Shown one piece after another: positions 46,677-58,943 of a DNA stretch of 64,000 nt. The stretch is from Capra hircus (Eukaryota; Chordata; Mammalia; Artiodactyla; Bovidae): the NCBI RefSeq assembly GCF_001704415.2, contig NC_030808.1, positions 134,307,089-134,371,088 of the forward strand, read 5' to 3'. A program made the position numbers and the translations under genes. The notes under the pieces were generated by a model. The model did no database searches and had not been told where the DNA came from. It worked only from the letters and a program-made list of their open reading frames with translations. Position 1 is the stretch's first letter; every line of letters starts with the position of its first letter.

Positions 46677-47585
46677 GTTCAGTTCAGTTGCTCAGTCGTG
46701 TCTGACTCTTTGCGACCCCAGGAATCGCAGCACGTCAGGCCTCCCTGTCCATCACCAACTCCCAGAGTTCACTCAGATTCACGTCCATCGAGTCGGTGAT
46801 GCCATCCAGCCATCTCATCCTCTGTCGTCCCCTTCTCCTCCTGCCCCCAATCCCTCCCAGCATCAGAGTCTTTTCAATGAGTCAACTCTTCTCATGAGAT
46901 GGCCAAAGTACTGGAGTTTCAGCTTTAGCATCATTCCTTCCAAAGAAATCCCAGGGCTGATCTTCAGAATGGACTGGTTGGATCTCCTTGCAGTTCAAGG
47001 GACTCTCAAGAGTCTTCTCCAACACCACAGTTCAAAAGCATCAACTCTTCGGTGCTCAACCTTCTTCACAGTCCAACTCTCACATCCATACATGACCACA
47101 GGAAAAACCATAGCCTTGACTAGATGGACCTTAGTCAGCAAAGTAATGTCTCTCTCTACTTTTGAATATGCTATCTAGGTTGGTCATAACTTTTCTCCCA
47201 AGGAGTAAGCATCTTTTAATTTCATGGCTGCAGTCACCATCTGCAGTGATTTTGGAGCCCCCCAAAATTAAGTCTGACACTGTTTCCACTGTTTCCCCAT
47301 CTATTTTCCATGGAGTGATGAGACCAGATGCCATGATCTTCATTTTCTGAATGTTGAGCTTTAAGCCAACTTTTTCACTCTCCTCTTTCCCTTTCATCAA
47401 GAGGCTTTTTAGTTCCTCTTCACTTTGTGCCATAAGGGTGGTGTCATCTGCATATCTGAGGTTATTGATATTTCTCCCAGCAATCTTGATTCCAGCTTGT
47501 GTTTCTTCCAGTCCAGCATTTCTCATGATGTACTCTGCATATAAGTTAAATAAGCAGGGTGACAATATACAGCCTTGACGTACTC
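46677..47585 (-). repeat. BovB LINE 3' part with RT segment
   Basis: Tail at the left (AGTTCAGTTCAGTTGCTCAG); the - strand frame 47131-47565 encodes an RT relic that keeps the YADD catalytic motif (INNLRYADDTTL). 5' truncated at about 47585, 55 bp from a CEP63 exon. Little diverged from the copies at 52592 and 53401. Confidence 0.92.
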
Positions 47586-47639
47586 ATGCTTAATGCCAAA
47601 CCACCCTGTGGCTAAGACTAATAATATTTAAGGTTATAC

Positions 47640-47779
47640 CTTATGGTCTCTACTGTGTGTTGAGTATCAGCTGACTTTAATTTTGCTTGCAGCTTCTCCT
47701 TTTGTATTCTTGCATCATGGATAAAATTTTCTTGAGTCTGAAGAGCTGCCTTCAATCCTCTCTTTTCTTCTTGAAGAAC
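47640..47779 (-). CDS. CEP63: CEP63 coding exon (about residues 262-308)
   Basis: 140 nt: 46 codons plus the first two bases of a split Arg codon (AG|A). It starts [19 protein letters not shown] after TTTTTACAG and ends ...TVETI, donor GTATAACC. Only 256 nt of intron separate it from the previous exon. Coiled-coil composition. A 5'-derived BovB edge lies about 50 nt from its donor side (element 46677-47585). Confidence 0.95.
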
Positions 47780-48035
47780 CTGTAAAAATACTCAGAAAAA
47801 AAGTCAGATGTTATTACACTTTTTCTATTTCATGAGAAAAGGAAGCCAGGAGTCAAACTGTAAATTATATAACAGATACAGTATTAATAGGCCCAATATC
47901 AATATCTGATCCATTGGCTACAGAGTAGGTAAGAAACTGCAGATTTTGGAACCTAGTTGTAGGTTAATTAGTTTCTCTTAAAACAGATATACACACATTT
48001 CCTCAGTTATAGTATATAAAAATTTAAAAATATAC

Positions 48036-48269
48036 CTCTAGTAGTTTTTCAGATTCCCTCAATTTTTCTTCTTTCTGCCGCTGCTCTTGCATAATAGTCA
48101 TATTGGTTCCAACCAAGTCATTGACTCTCATGGTGAGGCGCTCTATTTCCAACTCATTGGCACAGATAGTATCATTGGCCCGCTCCAGCTTACTGCTCAG
48201 GTGCTGAATTTCTGACTGGCTGGAAAGTTCCACAGACTCTAATTTTTGTTTCCGATTGGCAAGCTGAGC
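48036..48269 (-). CDS. CEP63: CEP63 coding exon (about residues 184-261)
   Basis: 234 nt, phase 0 at both ends. Acceptor TTTTTAG read on - (complement at 48270-48271); donor GTATAT (complement at 48034-48035). It encodes 78 residues beginning [18 protein letters not shown] and ending ...LRESEKLLE: charged, leucine-rich heptads typical of the CEP63 coiled coil. It is the most N-terminal exon visible; the next upstream exon was not found in the 15.7 kb to the right edge. Confidence 0.95.
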
Positions 48270-48399
48270 CTAAAAATACACAAATTATCAATTGGTAAAA
48301 GTAAAAGAATAATCAATGAACAAGGAAGACTAAAATGAAACTGAATTTTACCTCCATAAAAACATACAGCAATAGATCATTAAAAATATATAATTCATT

Positions 48400-49530
48400 C
48401 ACCAGTCCAGTCAAAAAATGAACAAATATTTAAGCAGACATTTCTCCAAAGAAGACATACAGATGGCCAATCAACACATGAAAAGATGCTCACATCACTC
48501 ATTATTAGAGAAATAAAAATCAAAACTACAATGAGGTATCACTTCATACCAATCAGAATGGTCATCAGCAAAAAAACTACAAACAATAAATGCTAGAGAG
48601 GAGGTAGAGAAAACAGAACCCTGCTGCACTGCTGGTGGGAGCGTGAACTGGTACTGCCACTGCAGTATGGAGATTCACAACAAGCTAGGAATAAAACCAC
48701 CATGTGGTTTAGTCACTAAGTCATGTCTGGCTCTTGTGACCCCATGGACTGTAGCCCATGGGGCTAGAATATTAGAATGGGTTGCCATTTTCTTCTACAG
48801 GCGATATTCCCAATCCAGGGATCGAACCCATGTCCCTTGCATAGAAGGTGGTCTCCTGAATTGCACGCAGATTCTTTATCACTTACCCACTAGAGAAGCC
48901 CCCAAACTATGATATGACCCAGCAATCCTACTACTGGGCATATACCCTGAGAAAGCCACAATTCAAAATGACACATGTACCCCAATGTTCATCACAGCAC
49001 TATTTACAATAGCCAGGACATGGAAGGAACCTAGATGTCCATCAACAAATGAATGGATAAAGAAGTTGTAGTACAATGGAATATGCTCAGTCATAAAAAG
49101 GAATAAATTTGAGCCAGTTGTAGTGAGGTAGATGAACCTAGAGCCTCTTATATAGAGTGAAGTCAGTCAGAAAGAAAATAACAAGTATTACATATTAACA
49201 CATATATATGGGATCCAGAAAAATGGTACTGATGAAACTAGTAGAGAACAGACTTGACACAGTGGGGGAAGGTGAGAGTGAGATGAATTGAGCAAGTACC
49301 ACTGACATACATACACTATCATGTGTAAAACAGACAGTCAGAGGAAAGTTGCTATATAATACAGGGAGCCCAGTCTGCTGCTCTGTGATGACCTAGAGGG
49401 GTGGGATGTGGGGAGGGGAGGAAGGCTCAACACGGAGGGGATATATATAAAATTATGACTGATTCACATTGTTGTATGGCAGAAACTGATGCAACATTGT
49501 AAAGCAATTTTCACCAATTAAAAAAAATTG
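48400..49530 (+). repeat. LINE-1 3' part, interrupted by a SINE
   Basis: AGACATTTCTCCAAAGAAGA to the L1 3' end near ACCAATTAAAAAAAATTG. A SINE sits at about 48697-48902 at the same L1 position as in the copy at 26907. Confidence 0.9.
48697..48902 (-). repeat. Bov-tA-type SINE inside L1
   Basis: GGTTTAGTCACTAAGTCATG to CTTACCCACTAGAGAAGCCC; diverged. L1 context AATAAAACCACCAT on the left and CAAACTATGATATGACCCAG on the right. Confidence 0.85.
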
Positions 49531-49534
49531 TATA

Positions 49535-50065
49535 AAGCTAGAAATAAAAATCAAGTAGTTGTGGTACATATATACCATGGAATATTACTCAGCCATAAAA
49601 AGGAATGAATTTGAGTAGTTTTAGTGAGGTGGATGAACCTAGAGCCTATTATACTGAGTGAAGTAAGCCAGAAAGAGAAAAACAAATATCATATATTAAT
49701 GCATATATATGGAATCTAGAAAAATAGTACTGATGAACCTATTTACAGAGAAATGGAAATGCAGATGTAAAGAACAAACTGGTAGACATGGCGTGGGAAG
49801 GAGAGGGTAGGACAAACTGAGGAAGTAGCACTGACATATATACACTGTCATGTGTGAAACAGGTAACCTTCCTAGTGGAAGCTGCTGCATAACACAGGAG
49901 CCCAGTCTGGCATTCTATGACAACTTAGAGGAGTGGAATGCGGCAGGTAGGGAGGCTCAAGAGAGAGGTGATATATATATAATTATGACTGGTTCACACT
50001 GATGTACTACAGAGACCACCACAACATTGTAAAGCAACTGTTCTCCAATTTAAAATACATATATA
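49535..50065 (+). repeat. Second LINE-1 3' end, directly downstream of the first
   Basis: GTTGTGGTACATATATACCA, GGAATATTACTCAGCCATAA and again the L1 3' end at CTGTTCTCCAATTTAAAATA. 5' truncated. Confidence 0.88.
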
Positions 50066-50100
50066 TACATACATATATATGTGTATATATAATATATTCA
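50050..50100 (+). repeat. AT/GT-rich simple repeat
   Basis: Mixed ATATAT, ACATAC and GTGTATATAT units following the L1 end. Confidence 0.7.
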
Positions 50101-50109
50101 TGATAGAAA

Positions 50110-51600
50110 AAAAAAAAAACTCCATGATAAAAACTAGGAATAGAGAGGAACCTTCTCAACTTGACAAAGACTTTCTACAGAAACCATACAGCTAACATTA
50201 TATATACTTAATATTGGGAAACTTGACACTTTTCTACAAAGATCAGATATAAGGCAACAATCTATCCTCACATCACTCCTTTTCAACCATCACAGTGGAT
50301 GTCCTAGTTAATGGAGTAAGAAAAGGAAATAAAAGGTATACAGATCAGGAAAGAAGTCATAAAACTACCTTTATCCACAGATGATATGATCATCTATGTA
50401 GAAAATCTGAAAGAATCAACCAAAAAAAAGAAAAATCCCTAAGTTAATAATCAGCTATAGTAAGGTTGCAAGATATAAAGTTAATATATAAAAGTCAACC
50501 ATTTTCCTATATGCCAAAAGTAAACATGTGGAATTTAAATTAAAAACAAAACACAGGACTTTCCCAGTAGCCCAGTGGTAAGAATCTGCCTTGCAACGCA
50601 AAGGACACAGGTTCAATCCCTGGTCAGGCAGCCAAGATCCCACATGCCCTGGAGCAACTAAGCCCATGTACCACAGCTACAGAAGCCGATATGATGCTGC
50701 AACTAAGACCCACTGCAGCCAAATGAATAAAATAAAAATTAAAAAACAAAAAAAAAACCAGCACTATTTATATTAACACCTAAAGAAATTACTTAAGTAT
50801 AAATCTAATAAAATATGTACAAGATCTATAAAAGAAGAACTACAGATCTCTGATGAATGATATCAAAGAATAAATGAAGAGATATTCCATGTTCATGGAA
50901 AGAAGAATCAATACTGTCAAAATGTCAGTTCTTCCCAATATTATCTATGATTCAATACAATCCTAATCAAAATATCACAAGTTATCAATATTTTGTGAAT
51001 ATCAACAAAAAACTGATTCTAACGTTTATAGGGAGAGGCAAAGAATAAGAATAGCCAATACAATATCAAAAGAGAAGAACAAAGCTGGCTGTCTGATGTT
51101 ACCTAACTTCAAGATTTACGATAAAGCTATAGTAATCAACAGTGTAGTATCAGCAAGAGAATAGACAAATAGATTAAGGGAACAGAATACAGAGCCCAGA
51201 AATTGACCCTTATAAATGTAGTCAACTGATCTTTGATAGAACAGCAAAGGTAATAAGATGGAGCAAAGATAGTCTCTTCGACAAATAGTGCTGGAATAAC
51301 TGGACATCCATATGCAAGGGAAAAAAATGACATGTCTGACAAAGGCTTTACATTCTCCACAAAAATTAATTAAAATGGATCATAGACCTAAATGTAAAAT
51401 GCAAAACTTACAAAACTCTTGGAAGATAATATAGGAGAAAATGTAGCTAACTTTGGGTATAGTGGTACCTTTGTAAATACAACACCAAAGACATGATCCC
51501 TGAAAGCAAAAACTGATAAGCTGAAATTCATCAAAATTTAAAACTTTTGCTCTGTAAAAGACAATGTCAAGAGAATGAGAAGACAAGCCACTTTAGCAAC
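50110..51600 (+). repeat. LINE-1 ORF2 (RT region) fragment, interrupted by a SINE
   Basis: Sense L1 ORF2 from the RT region (AAACTACCTTTATCCACAGA, GATGATATGATCATCTATGT) through GTTCATGGAAAGAAGAATCA to about 51600. Many stops; a CHR-type SINE sits at 50556-50758. Confidence 0.85.
50556..50758 (+). repeat. CHR-type tRNA-derived SINE
   Basis: GGACTTTCCCAGTAGCCCAG to CACTGCAGCCAAATGAATAA and an A-rich tail. Flanked by similar A-rich segments that look like an imperfect target duplication. Confidence 0.85.
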
Positions 51601-52591
51601 TGTGTCATGGACCTGTAGTATCCAATTCCTATAGATTTGGATGATTTTTTAGGCTTTGTATCCCAGCTATACTTTTTTTTTATATATACTGGTTTTTAGC
51701 TCCCAACTTCCTAGTTTTTCACAAGTTTAATTCCAGCATCCTGAAAGGTACTTCATCTTCACACTGAAGATAGACATAAAGCATTTGTGTAAGTAAAACT
51801 TCCCATATTCTAAGTATTTTTAAAAGGTAAAGCACACAATTTTATTTTAGAAATTTAAGTCTCTGGGATATCTATCTGCTGTGTATTTAAAGATTTTTAT
51901 TGTATATAGTACAGGGCAAAAATCCTACTATGGTCACAAAAGTAGATGTTCAATGATATCCATAAGCCAGAGAGAGGAGGGGAGGAGAAAGGTAAAGAGG
52001 CAGAAAAACATTGCTTATATAAATTACAGACCAAGATTCCAGCAAAAAGAATCAAAAACTTTTTACCAGATTCCTACAATAGTGTGAAAAAAAGAACATC
52101 AAATAGGTTTAGAGGCACAGGAATAACTGCCAGGATGCAACTGGCTCCAAACTTTTAAAATACCACATAAACTACCCACCTCAACAAGGGGAAACCTTAC
52201 GCAGAATTCTGCACAGAATTAAACACTGAAGATACTGAATGATGGTGGTAAGAGAAAGAGCCCAGCTTACTGAACCTCCCAATCCTATTTTAAATTGCAC
52301 AGTAGCCCTGGGGCTTGGCAGAACACAGCTAGAAAACCACTGCTCAACTGGATGCTCAGGATGAAAACAATACGTGATTGCAAAACATTAGCATTGTCTT
52401 TTTAACACTGTAACAGCTATTTAACATTCAGTTCAAATCTGTGATCTTAAAGTAAACTGGTGTTGAAATTAATAGTTTAACTAAGCTATAGTTTAACCAG
52501 CAAGTCTAGATTTCATACATAAAAACTAACCAACATCTTAGTCCTACAGCATCAAAAATACAGCCTTTTTTCCCTTTTATTTACATTGAAG
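51601..52591. other. Unassigned intron sequence
   Basis: AT-rich, no recognised repeat and no CEP63 exon on the - strand. Confidence 0.45.
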
Positions 52592-52890
52592 AAAGGAGAT
52601 CAGCCCTGGGATTTCTTTGGAAGGAATGATGCTAAAGCTGAAACTCCAGTACTTTGGCCACCTCATGCGAAGAGTTGACTCATTGGAAAAGACTGATGCT
52701 GGGAGGGATTGGGGGCAGGAGGAGAAGGGGACGACAGAGGATGAGATGGCTGGATGGCATCACTGACTTGACGGACATGAGTCTGAGTGAACTCCGGGAG
52801 TTGGCGATGGACAGGGAGGCCTGGCGTGCTGCGATTCATGGGGTCGCAAAGAGCTGGACACGACTGAGGGACTGAACTGAACTGAACCGA
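52592..52890 (+). repeat. BovB LINE 3' end, young
   Basis: CAGCCCTGGGATTTCTTTGG to ACTGAACTGAACTGAACC. Nearly the reverse complement of 53401-53700. Confidence 0.93.
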
Positions 52891-53400
52891 CAGATGACAT
52901 ACAGTATGTTAGTTTCAGGTGTAAACATAGTGATTCGACACATATACATTATTACTGATCACCATGACAAGCCTAATAGCCATCTGTCACTATACAAAGC
53001 TATTACAATATTATAGACTATATTTCCTATGCTGCACATCACATCCCATGACTTATTTTATAACTAGAAATTTAAATTAATTTCCTTCACCTATTTTGCC
53101 CAACTCCCTTCATCCTCTCCTCCATGACAACTACCAGTTTGTTCTCTGGATCTATGAGTCTGTTTCTGTTTTGTTTCATCTCTTAGATTCCACATGTAAG
53201 TGAAGTCATATGGAATTTGTTTTTCTCTGTCTTTTTTCACTTTGCATAATATCCTCTAGGGACATCCATATTGCTGCAAATGGTAAAATTTCATTCTTTT
53301 TTATGACTCATATATCACATTTTCTTTATCCATTCATCTATCAATGGGCACTTGGGTTGCCGCTGTATTTTTATTACTGTGAATAATGATGCAAAGAACA

Positions 53401-53866
53401 TCAGTTCAGTTCAGTCGCTCAGTCGTGTCCAACTCTTTGCGACCCCATGAATCGCAGCACGCCAGGCCTCCCTGTCCATCACCAACTCCCAGAGTTCACT
53501 CAGACTCATGTCCATCGAGTCAGTGATGCCGTCCAGCCATCTTATCCTCTGTCGTCCCCTTCTCCTCCTGCCTCCAATCCCTCCCAGCATCAGCATCTTT
53601 TCCAATGAGTCAACTCTTCTCATGAGATGGCCAAAGTACTGGAGTTTCAGCTTTAGCATCATTCCTTCCAAAGAAATCCCAGGGCTGATCTCCTTCAGAA
53701 TGGACTGGTTGGATCTCCTTGCAGTCCAAGGGACTCTCAAGAGTCTTCTCCAACACCACAGGTCAAAAGCATCAATTCTTCAGCGCTCAGCCTTCTTCAC
53801 AGTCCAACTCTCACATCCATACATGACCACAGGAAAAACCATAGCCTTGACTAGACGGACCTTAGG
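53401..53866 (-). repeat. BovB LINE 3' fragment, young
   Basis: Tail at the left (CAGTTCAGTTCAGTCGCTCA); the - frame 53411-53740 shows the BovB C-terminal relic ([18 protein letters not shown]). Inserted in the L1 host at TGCAAAGAACAT | AGGGGTGCAC. Confidence 0.92.
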
Positions 53867-54015
53867 GGTGCACACGTCCTTTTGAATTAGTCTTTTTTTT
53901 TTTTTTTTTGCAAAAAATGGACAGAATTTCAATTGTTAGATCATATGATAGCTCTTTTTTTTTAATTTTTAAGGAATCTCTATGCTGTGCTCCCAATTTA
54001 TATTCCCACCAACAT

Positions 54016-54236
54016 TGCCTGGGGGCTTCCCAGATGGCACAATGATAAAGAATCCGCCTGCCAATGCAGGAGATGCAAGAGACTTAGGTTCAATTCCTGG
54101 GTCAGGAAGATCTCCCAGAGTAGGAAATGGCAATCCACTCCAGTATTGTTGCCTGGAAAATTCCACAGAGGAGCCTGGTGGGCTACAATCCATGGGGTTG
54201 CAAGAGTTGGACATGATAGAGTACATACACACAACA
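54016..54236 (+). repeat. Bov-tA-type SINE, sense
   Basis: GGGGCTTCCCAGATGGCACA, AAAGAATCCGCCTGCCAATG to CATGATAGAGTACATACACA. Confidence 0.9.
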
Positions 54237-54527
54237 GTGCATGAGGGTTTCCCCCTCTCTTCATCTTCTTCAACACTTATTTGATAATAGCCATTCTGAC
54301 ACGTGTGAGATGGTATCTCACCGTGGTTTTGAATTGCATTTTCCTGATGATTAGTGATGCTAAATATCTTTTCTCAAGTCTGTATGTCTCCTTTGGAAAA
54401 ATGTCTATTCAAGTCCTCTGCCAATTTTTAAAAATCAGGTTGTTTTTTGACCTTGACCTCTTTAAGTTCTTTGTATATTTTAGATATTAAACTCCTTATA
54501 AAATAAATCATTTGCAAATATGTTCTC

Positions 54528-55117
54528 CAATTCAATTTTCTTGGACACCAAAATCATTGCAGATGATGACTGCAGCCATGAAATTAAAAGATGCTTGCTC
54601 CTTGGAGGAAAAGCTATGACAAACCGAGACAGCATATTAAAAAGCAGACACATTATTTTGCTGACAAAGGTTCGTCTAGTCAAAGCTATGGTTTTTCCAG
54701 TAGTCACCTATGGATGTGAGAGTTGGACCATAAAGAAAGCTGAGTGCCAAAGAAATGATGCTTTTGAACTGTGGTGTTGGAGAAGACTCTTGAGAGTCCC
54801 TTGGACTGCAAGGAAATCAAACCGGTCAATCATAAAGGAAATCAATCCTGAATATTCACTGAAAGGACTGATGCTGAAGCTGAAACTCCAATACTTCGGC
54901 CACCTGATGTAAGGAACTGACTCTTCTTCCAACACTGGGAAAGATTGAAGGCAGGAGGAGAAACGGACGACAGAGAATGTGATGGTTGGATGGCATCACC
55001 GACTCAATGGACATGAGTCTGAGCGAGCTCCAGAAGCTGGTGATGGACAGGGAAGCCTGGTGTGCTGCAGTCCATGGGGTTGCAGAGTTGGATACAACTG
55101 AGCGACTGAACATAACT
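54528..55117 (+). repeat. BovB LINE 3' part, sense
   Basis: TTTTCTTGGACACCAAAATC to GAGCGACTGAACATAACTGA; the relic frame 54520-54912 carries the post-RT region (KKAECQRNDAFELWCWRRL). Confidence 0.92.
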
Positions 55118-55486
55118 GATTTAGCAGTATACCTTTTCATTTTGTTGATAGTTCCTCTGCCATCAGTTTGTGTGCAAGGCTTTTTAGTTTGACACAGTTC
55201 CACTTGTTTATTCTTACTTTTGTTTTCCTTGCCTGAAGACACAGATCCAAACATACAGATATACAGATATAGCTAAGAACAATGCCAAAGAACATATTGC
55301 CTATGTTTTCTTCTAGGAGCTTTATGCTTTCAGGTTTCACATTTATGTGTCATCTATTTTGAGTTTATTTTTATATAAGGTATAAAAAGCTGTCGTTTCA
55401 TTCTTTTTTCCCAGCACCATTTTTTTAAGAGACTGTCTTCTCCCTCATTGTATATTCTTGGCTTCCTTGTCGTAAATTAGTTCACT

Positions 55487-56376
55487 TCAGTTCAGCCACT
55501 CAGTCATGTCCAACTCTTTGCAACCCCATGGACTGCAGCACACCAGGCTTCCCTGTCTATCACCAACTCTCGGGGCTTGCTCAAACTCATGTCCATCGAG
55601 TTAGTGATGCATCCAACCATCTTATCCTCTACCGTCCCCTTCTCTTCCTGCCATCAATCTTTCCTAGCATCAGGGTCTTTTTAATGAGTCAGTTCTTCGC
55701 ATCAGGTGGCCAAAGTGTTGGAGCTTCAGCTTCAGCATCAGTCCTTCCAATGAATAGTCAAGACTGATTTCCTTTAGAATGGACTGGTTGGATCTCTTTG
55801 CAGCTCAAGGGACTCTCAAAGAGTCTTCTCCAACACCACAGTTCAAAAGCATCAATTCTTCGGCCCTCAGCTTTATGATCCAACTCTTATATCCATACAT
55901 AACTACTGGAAAAACCATAGCTCTGACTAAACTGACCTTTGTCAGCAAAGTAATGTCTCTGCTTTTTAATATGCTGTCTAGGTTGGTCATAGCTTTTCTT
56001 CCAAGGAGCAAGCATCTTTTAATTTCATGGTTGCAGTCACCATCTGCAGTGATTCTGGAGCCCAAGAAAATGAAGTCTGTCACTGTTTCCATTGTTTCCC
56101 CATCTATTTCCCATGAAGTGATGGGACCAGATGCCATGATCTTCGTTTTCTGAATGTTGAGCTTTAAGCCAACTCTTTCACTCTCCTCTTTCACTTTCAT
56201 CAAGAGGCTCTTTAGTTCCTCTTCACTTTCTGCCATAAGAGTGGGGTCATCTGCATATCTGAGGTTATTAATATTTCTCCTGTCAATCTTGATTCTAGCT
56301 TGTGTACTTTGCATCTAAGTTAAATAAAGAGGGCGACAAGATACAGCCCGGACATACTCCTTTCCCAATTTATATG
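55487..56376 (-). repeat. BovB LINE 3' part with RT relic
   Basis: Tail at the left (CACTTCAGTTCAGCCACTCA). The - frame 55805-56314 retains NNLRYADDPTLMA (catalytic YADD with an altered neighbour), then post-RT sequence. Near its 5' end about 30 bases are missing compared with the copy at 47500. Confidence 0.92.
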
Positions 56377-57221
56377 GTCATAAGTTAATGACCATAGAAA
56401 TGTAAATTTATTTCTGGGCTCTCTTTTGGTCCATCGATCTGTGTCTTGTTTTTATGCCAGCACCTTCCTTATATTTTTGATTACTATAGATCTGTACAAT
56501 AGCTTGAAATCAGGGAATATGATAATTATAACTTTCTTCTTAAGATCGCTTTAGCTCTTTGGGGTTTGGTTTTGTGTGTGTGTGATTCTATACAAACTTT
56601 AGATTTATCTGTTCCAGTTCTGTGCAAAATATCATTGGAATTTTGATAGGGACTGCACTGAATGTGTAAACTGCTTTGGGCAGTATGGACATTTTAACAG
56701 TATTAATTCTTCTAATCCATGAGCATGGTATATCTTTCAATTTATTTGTGTCATCTCCATCTGCAGTTTCTCTTAACATCTTAGTTTTCAAAGTACAGGT
56801 GTTTCACATTTTTTGGTATTTTAAACTTTTAAACTTTCTGATGCAGTTGTAAATGGGCTTGAAATCTTAATTTCTTTGATAGTACATGATTAGTGTACAA
56901 AAAAGCAACAAATTTCTGTGTACTGATTTTTGAAGACATCAACTTCACTGAATTCATTAGTAGCCATTTTTTGTTTTTATTATTGTAGAGGCTTCAGGGT
57001 TTTCTGTATGTAGTAACATATCACCTGCAAACAGTTTTACTTCTTGCTTTCCAGTCTGGGTGCCTTTTATCTTTTTCTTGCCTGACTGCAATGGTCAGGA
57101 TTCCTAATACTATGTTGAATAAAACTGGTGAGGATGGGCATCCTTGTGTGTTTCCTAATCTTAGTAGAAAAGCTTTCAGCCTTTCACAGTTGAATATTAT
57201 TCTAGCTGTGGGTTTCTCATA

Positions 57222-58943
57222 TATTGTTGTTCAGTCGCTAAGTCATGTCCTGCTCTTTGCGACCCCATGAACTGCAGCATGCCAAGTTTCTCTGTCCATT
57301 ACTATATCCCCGAGGTTCTTCAAACCCATGTCCATTGAGTCAGTGATGCCATCCAACCATCTCATCCTCTGTCACCCCGTTCTCCTGTTGCCCTCAATTT
57401 TCCCCAGCATCAGGGTCTTTTCCATGAGTTAGCTCTTTGCATCAGGTGGCCAAAATATTGAACCTCTGTCAGCAAAATGATGTGTGTGCTTCTTTATACA
57501 CTGTCTAGGTTTGTCAAAGCTTTTCTTCCAAGGAGCGTCTTTTAATTTCACGGCTGCAGTCACCATCTGCAGTGATTTTGGGGCATAAGAAAACAAAATG
57601 TCACTGCTTTCACTTTTTCCCCTTCTATTTGCCCTGAAGTGATGGGACTGGATGCCACGATCTTAATTTTTTGAATGTTGAGTTTTAAGTCAGATTTTTC
57701 ACTCTCCTCTTCCACCTTTGTCATGAGGTTTTTTAGTTCCTCTTCACTTTCTGCCATTAGATGGTGTCATCTGCATATTTCAGGTTGCATATGTTTCTCC
57801 TGGCAATCTTGATTCCAGCTTGTGACTCACCCAGCCTGGAATTTCACATGATGTACTCTGCATAGAAGTGAAATAAGCAGGTGACAACATACAGCCTTGA
57901 CGTGCTTTCTCCCCCAATTTTGAACCAGCCTATTGTTTCGTGTCAGGTTCTGTTGCTGCTTGACCTGCATACAGGTTTCTCAGGAGGCAGGTAAGGTGGT
58001 CTAGTATGCTCATCTCTTTAAGAATCTTCCACAGTTTGTTGTTATCCATGCCATCGAAGACTTCAGTGTAGTCAATGAAGCAGAAGCGGATGTTTGGGGG
58101 AATTCCCTTGCTTTCTCTACAATCCAGCGGATGTTGGCAATTGGATCCCTAGTTCCATCGCCTTTTCTAAACCCAGCTTGTACATCTGGAAGTTCTTGGC
58201 TCATGTACTACTGAAGCCTATCTTGAAGGATTTTGAGCATTATCATGCTAACATGTGAAATGAGCACAAGTGTATGGTAGTCTGAACATTCTTTGGCCTT
58301 GTCTTTCTTTGGGATTGGAATGAAAACTGACCTTTTTCAGTCCTGTGGCCACTGCTGAGTTTTCCAAATTTGCTGGCATATTGAGTGCAGCACTTTAACA
58401 GCGTCGTCTTTAAGGACTGTGAAGAACTGAGCTAGAAGAATTCCACCACTTCCATCAGTTTTGTTCGTAGTGATGCTTCCTAACGCCCACTTGACTTCAC
58501 AGTCCAGGATGTCTGGCTCTAGAGAGTGACCACACCATCATAGTTATCTGGGTCATTAAGACCTTTTTGTACAGTTCTTGTGTATTCTTGCCACCTCTTC
58601 TTAATCTCTTCTGTGTCTGTTAGGTCCTTAACATTTCTGCCCTTTACTGTGTCCACCTTTGCAGGAAATGTTCCCTTGGTGTCTCTAAATTCCTTAAAGA
58701 GACCTCTAGTCTTTATCATTCTATTATTTTCCTCTATTTATTTGCATTGTTCACTTAAGAAGGCTTTCTTTTCTCTCCTTGCTATTCTTCAGAACTCTGC
58801 ATTCAGTTGGGTTTACCTTTTCCTTTCTCCTTTGCCCTTTGTGTCTCTTCTTTTCTCAGCTATCAGAACAGCCTCCTCAGAGAACCATTTTGCCTGACTG
58901 CGTTTCGTTTTCTCTGGGACGGTTTTGGTCACTACCTCCCTCT
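57222..58943 (-). repeat. BovB LINE, longest RT-side copy, internally deleted
   Basis: Runs from the BovB tail (GTTGTTCAGTCGCTAAGTCA) through RT relics (58010-58204, PDVQAGFRKGDGTRDPIAN) to pre-RT sequence (58519-58719). At about 57461 the post-RT segment is deleted (GGCCAAAATATT joined to GAACCTCTGTCAGC). Confidence 0.9.

Larger units (their letters stand above)
44210..47639 (-). other. CEP63: CEP63 intron filled by two BovB pieces and a SINE
   Basis: Nearly all is retrotransposon; 46493-46676 and about 46166-46285 are short unassigned stretches. Confidence 0.85.
52895..57221 (-). repeat. Antisense LINE-1, split into six host pieces
   Basis: L1 host pieces at about 52895-53400, 53867-54015, 54237-54527, 55118-55486 and 56377-57221 read in order from the L1 3' UTR to ORF2 (relic [20 protein letters not shown] on - at about 56720), with BovB copies and one SINE between them and a further BovB at its right end. 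Confidence 0.88.

Noticed and set aside
37152..54236. tRNA-like sequences at SINE ends
   Set aside because: They are heads of Bov-tA and CHR SINEs and lack an intact tRNA cloverleaf gene context.
25039..56314. Many open frames with reverse transcriptase, endonuclease or L1 ORF2 features
   Set aside because: They are relics of BovB and L1 retrotransposons, truncated and with stops, so they are reported as repeats and not as host genes.
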